NCBI GenBank assembly: GCA_001800515.1
Contig: MGVN01000046.1
Span: 17,169 to 28,845, forward strand
DNA: 11,677 nucleotides
Direction: 5' to 3'
DNA from: Elusimicrobia bacterium RIFOXYB2_FULL_49_7
GTDB lineage: Bacteria > Fibrobacterota > OXYB2-FULL-49-7
Part shown: piece by piece, positions 8,752-11,677 of the stretch
Numbering within the stretch: position 1 is the first letter of the stretch
Layout: every line of letters begins with the position of its first letter
The notes under the pieces: model-generated
Told to the model about the DNA's origin: nothing
Database searches by the model: none
Seen by the model: the letters and a program-made list of their open reading frames with translations, nothing else
Translations under genes and position numbers: made by a program

Positions 8752-8783
8752 AAAAGATAGTAAGATGCGAAGGTCCTTTTCAA
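8752..8783 (-). promoter_or_regulatory. Possible promoter for sprA-rng
   Basis: On the minus strand TTGAAA (8778-8783) is followed after 18 bases by TATCTTTT (8752-8759). The pair can be read either as a weak sigma-70 box set or as a near match to the Bacteroidetes -33 TTTG / -7 TAnnTTTG promoter. It would give a leader of roughly 50 bases before the TTG start. The upstream box lies inside the hairpin after icd, so terminator and promoter would overlap. Evidence is by motif only and weak. Confidence 0.2.
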
Positions 8784-8794
8784 TGAAAAGGACC
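8772..8794 (-). terminator. Perfect 10-bp hairpin after icd
   Basis: GGTCCTTTTC and GAAAAGGACC are exact inverted copies with a 3-base loop, beginning 14 bases after the icd stop. The position suits a terminator or 3'-stabilising hairpin of the acn-icd transcript. The bases after the stem (TTCGCATCTTACTATCTTTT) are pyrimidine-rich but contain no immediate U-run, so classical intrinsic termination would be inefficient. Partial read-through into sprA is possible. Confidence 0.55.
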
Positions 8795-8808
8795 GTGAGC
8801 AGACCGCG

Positions 8809-10020
8809 TTACATGTTTTTCAGGATGGCGCTTCCAAATTCGGAGCATTTCAGTTCTTTTGCCCCTTTCATAAGACGGGCAAAATCATAGGTCACGCTCT
8901 TTTGGGCAATGGTCTTTTCCAACCCCCGTACAATAAGGTCAGCAGCTTCGGTCCAGCCCATATACCGGAGCATCATTTCTCCGGACAAAATCACGGAACC
9001 CGGATTCACCTTATCCAAGTCCGCATATTTCGGGGCCGTACCATGCGTTGCTTCAAAGATCGCATGGCCGGTTTTATAATTGATGTTGCCTCCTGGGGCA
9101 ATACCGATCCCCCCCACCTGGGCTGCCAACGCATCCGAGAAATAGTCGCCGTTGAGATTCATGGTCGCAATGACATCGAATTCCGACGGCCGGGTGAGAA
9201 TTTGCTGCAAAAAGATATCGGCAATGGCATCCTTGACCAGAATTTTTCCGGAAGGCACCTCGCCCTTGCAATCGGCCCATGAGATGCAATGTTTTGAAAA
9301 TTCGCGTTTCACCAATTCATAACCCCACTTCATAAAAGCACCTTCCGTGAACTTCTGAATATTGCCTTTGTGAACAAACGTGACGCTCTTTCGTCGGTTG
9401 CGAATAGCATATTCCAGAGCGGCCCGGATGAGTCGCTCGGATCCGGAGCGACTGATAGGTTTCACCCCGATGCCGGAATCCGAACGGAGATGCCAGCCGA
9501 ATTCCTTTTTACAGAAAGCGATCAGCTTTTTTGCACCCACACTTCCCATCTCGAGCTCCAAGCCCGAATAAACATCTTCCGTGTTCTCGCGAAAGATGAC
9601 CATGTTCACCTTGTCGGGATGGAGTACGGGACTCGGCACCCCGGCGAAATGGCGCACCGGACGAAGACACACATACAAGTCAAGCAGCTGGCGCAAGGCC
9701 ACATTCAGACTGCGGATTCCGCCGCCGATAGGCGTGGTCAACGGTCCTTTAATCCCGACCCGATATTTGCGGAAAGCGCTCACCGTTGCTTTGGGCAGCC
9801 ACTCTCCTGTCTGCTGGAAAGCCTTCTCGCCTGCCAGCACCTCTTTCCAAACAAGGGAACGCCGTCCCTGGTAGGCTTTTTTCACGGCACCATCGAGAAC
9901 GCGAACCGAAGCGGCCCAGATATCCCGCCCCGTACCGTCTCCTTCGACAAAAGGAAGGATGGGATGGGAGGGAATAATCAGTTTTCCGTTCTTGAGGGTA
10001 ATAATGCTTCCGTTTGTCAT
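8809..10020 (-). CDS. icd: Isocitrate dehydrogenase, NADP-type
   Basis: A 403-residue protein of the E. coli Icd type (416 aa). It oxidatively decarboxylates isocitrate to 2-oxoglutarate with NADP+ and a divalent metal in the TCA cycle, in the cytoplasm. Isocitrate-binding residues are visible in [13 protein letters not shown] (Ser104, Arg110), LRPVR (Arg120) and FRENTEDVY (Arg144, Tyr151), with Lys218 completing the site. Metal ligands lie in NLNGDYFSD (Asp292, Asp296). HGTAPKY (Lys331, Tyr332) matches the pair that reads the 2'-phosphate of NADP in the E. coli enzyme. Ser104 corresponds to the serine phosphorylated by AceK in E. coli, but no AceK gene is in this window. The ATG at 10020 has a strong AGGAG (10029-10033) 8 bases upstream. 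It follows the aconitase stop by 28 bases, so the two form an operon of consecutive pathway steps. Confidence 0.97.
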   Translation of the reverse strand: MTNGSIITLKNGKLIIPSHPILPFVEGDGTGRDIWAASVRVLDGAVKKAYQGRRSLVWKEVLAGEKAFQQTGEWLPKATVSAFRKYRVGIKGPLTTPIGGGIRSLNVALRQLLDLYVCLRPVRHFAGVPSPVLHPDKVNMVIFRENTEDVYSGLELEMGSVGAKKLIAFCKKEFGWHLRSDSGIGVKPISRSGSERLIRAALEYAIRNRRKSVTFVHKGNIQKFTEGAFMKWGYELVKREFSKHCISWADCKGEVPSGKILVKDAIADIFLQQILTRPSEFDVIATMNLNGDYFSDALAAQVGGIGIAPGGNINYKTGHAIFEATHGTAPKYADLDKVNPGSVILSGEMMLRYMGWTEAADLIVRGLEKTIAQKSVTYDFARLMKGAKELKCSEFGSAILKNM

Positions 10021-10048
10021 GATAAGAACTCCTGTGGGTGTTTTCCGT

Positions 10049-11677
10049 TTATCGTCGGGCCAGATTCAGTTTTCCGCCGGCCAAAAGGATGTCGATTTGT
10101 TTATCCGTGAGCGAATGAACCAGCGAAAAGCCGATTCCTTTTGTCCGGTTGCGCAGTTCCACGGTTTCCTTGCGTAAAAGCCGCGCACGGATATCCGGCA
10201 ACTCGACCACATCGTTCCGGTCGATTTTATCGTAATCCGAAGGGTCGGCGAATGTAAAAGGCAAAATACCGAAATTGATCAGGTTAGCCGTATGAATCCG
10301 TTCGAAGGAACGGGCCACCACCACCTTGACGCCAAGATACATGGGGCAAATGGCCGCATGTTCTCGGCTGCTGCCCTGGCCGTAGGAAAGTCCGGCGACA
10401 ATGATGCTCGCGATTCCCTTCCTCTTGTTCTCCATGGCACGGCCGCTGAACGCAGGGTCCACGCCGGCAAAAACGAATTCCGAGTAAGCCGGGATATTGG
10501 ACCGGTATTTCAGTTTGTCGCCTGCAGGCATGATGTGGTCGGTGGTGATTTTATCGCCCACCTTGATGGCCACCACACCCTGCAAGGAATCGGATAAGGG
10601 GGTATTGGAAGGCGGCTCACCGATATTGGGCCCTCGCACAATACGCACCTCCCCCCTTTTTTCAAGGGGCAGCGGCAAAGCAATCATGGAATCATCCAAC
10701 GTAAAACGTTCCGGCGGTTGAAAAGAGGGGCAGTCCAACCCCAATGTGCGGGGATCTGTAAATTCTCCGGTTAACGCAGAGGCTACCGCGGTTTCAACGC
10801 TCACCAGATAGACTTGGGCGGAAGGGGTTCCGCTTCGGCCTTCGAAGTTGCGGTTGCTGGTACGGAGCGACACGCCCGCCGTACCCGGAGAAAGGCTGTT
10901 GCCGATGCAGAAACCGCACACATTTTCCGCAAAGCGGGCACCGGCAGCCAATAACGTTGAAAAAGCACCGTTGTCCGCAATCATGCGCAGGACCTGTTTA
11001 CTGCCCGGGGCCACGATAAAAGAGACCGAGTCCTTCACCTTCCGGCCTTCCACCATCTTTGCAGCCATCATCAGGTCGCGGAAGCTGGAATTGGTGCACG
11101 AACCAACCGCCACCTGATCGACCCGAACCCCTTTCAGAGAACGAACCGAAGCCACGTTATCAGGACTATGCGGTTTGGCGGCAAGCGGTTCAATGTCGGA
11201 TAAATTCAGGGTGAGCCGCTTATAGTAGGTGGCATCCGGATCCGCAAAGAGTTCGACAAAACCGGACTCCCGGCCTTGCGCTTTCAAGAATTCGAAGGTA
11301 TTGCGATCGCTCGGAAAAAGCGAGGTGGTCACACCCAACTCAGCCCCCATATTGGTGATGGTGGCCCGCTCCGGTACGCTTAAGGAGGCCACCCCCGGAC
11401 CGCCGTATTCGATCACGGTTCCCACATTGCCTTTGGTCGTCAGCATCTCAAGCATTTTGAGAATCACATCCTTGGCCGAAACCCAGGGTTTCAGTGAGCC
11501 CACCAACTCCACGCGCACGACATTGGGATAGGCCACGGAAAAACCACCTTGGGCCATGGCAAACGCCACATCCAATCCACCCGCTCCGACGGCAAACATG
11601 CCGATACCGCCGCCGGTAGGCGTATGGGAATCGGAACCGAGGAGGGTCTTGCCCGGCAGGCCGAACCGCTCCAAATG
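10049..11677 (-). CDS. Aconitate hydratase, C-terminal part (5' end outside window)
   Basis: The frame is open to the right edge, giving about 542 residues. Roughly the first 100 residues are missing compared with the approximately 650-residue Aquifex-type aconitases that it resembles most. It interconverts citrate and isocitrate in the TCA cycle using a [4Fe-4S] cluster. Numbering from the leucine codon at 11674, the visible elements are GSDSHTPT (13-20), cluster cysteines in GSCTNSS (Cys193) and CGFCIG (Cys253, Cys256), the NRNFEGRSG substrate loop (274-282), a linker near 315-365, and the swivelling domain with [13 protein letters not shown] (374-386) and [11 protein letters not shown] (431-441). 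All three cluster cysteines are present, so it should be active. A leucine (TTG) at 11674 is not the true start: the reading frame continues upstream with the HLERFG sequence typical of the family interior. It heads the operon with icd. LeuC-type isopropylmalate dehydratase is less likely because the swivelling domain is fused. Confidence 0.95.
   Translation of the reverse strand, partial: HLERFGLPGKTLLGSDSHTPTGGGIGMFAVGAGGLDVAFAMAQGGFSVAYPNVVRVELVGSLKPWVSAKDVILKMLEMLTTKGNVGTVIEYGGPGVASLSVPERATITNMGAELGVTTSLFPSDRNTFEFLKAQGRESGFVELFADPDATYYKRLTLNLSDIEPLAAKPHSPDNVASVRSLKGVRVDQVAVGSCTNSSFRDLMMAAKMVEGRKVKDSVSFIVAPGSKQVLRMIADNGAFSTLLAAGARFAENVCGFCIGNSLSPGTAGVSLRTSNRNFEGRSGTPSAQVYLVSVETAVASALTGEFTDPRTLGLDCPSFQPPERFTLDDSMIALPLPLEKRGEVRIVRGPNIGEPPSNTPLSDSLQGVVAIKVGDKITTDHIMPAGDKLKYRSNIPAYSEFVFAGVDPAFSGRAMENKRKGIASIIVAGLSYGQGSSREHAAICPMYLGVKVVVARSFERIHTANLINFGILPFTFADPSDYDKIDRNDVVELPDIRARLLRKETVELRNRTKGIGFSLVHSLTDKQIDILLAGGKLNLARR

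Noticed and set aside
9370..10110. A 246-codon plus-strand open frame opposite icd
   Set aside because: Antisense to a clear isocitrate dehydrogenase; no ribosome binding site or domain supports it.
10905..10922. CGFCIG in aconitase in place of the commoner CGPCIG
   Set aside because: Both cluster cysteines are retained and the middle residue varies among aconitase subfamilies, so it does not suggest loss of function.

Overview
The window holds five genes, all on the minus strand, so transcription runs from high to low coordinates. In transcription order they are a 5'-truncated aconitase, an NADP-type isocitrate dehydrogenase, a very large SprA-family outer-membrane protein, RNase G, and the start of a secreted protein with an apparent RIFT-barrel-like domain that runs off the left edge. 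I see no tRNA, rRNA, CRISPR array, transposase or plasmid/phage gene, and no gene-free stretch longer than about 115 bases.

The organism is probably a Gram-negative member of the FCB superphylum (Bacteroidetes and relatives such as Ignavibacteria, Marinimicrobia, KSB1 or Zixibacteria). SprA is the translocon of the type IX secretion system and is largely confined to this group. The protein is shorter (2167 aa) than the roughly 2400 aa flavobacterial forms as I recall them, which fits a lineage outside the classical Bacteroidetes. This is inference; there is no taxonomic marker gene in the window.

Layout: positions 10049-11677 carry the aconitase. After 28 bases comes icd (8809-10020) with a good Shine-Dalgarno sequence. 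The two catalyse consecutive TCA steps (citrate to isocitrate to 2-oxoglutarate) and look like one transcript. A perfect 10-bp hairpin follows icd. A 112-base gap then leads to sprA (2193-8696), which appears to start at TTG with no recognisable ribosome binding site. RNase G (642-2171) follows after 21 bases and is probably cotranscribed with sprA. After another 111 or so AT-rich bases comes a protein with an N-terminal signal sequence. Its best-placed start is the rare codon ATT.

Functionally the window joins a housekeeping TCA pair, an RNA-processing enzyme and a secretion translocon, followed by an exported protein that could be a client of the general or type IX secretion route. The most useful points for follow-up are the gene context and divergence of SprA, the start codons of sprA and of the last gene, and the icd-sprA intergenic hairpin. 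I did not find convincing evidence for a wholly new system here.
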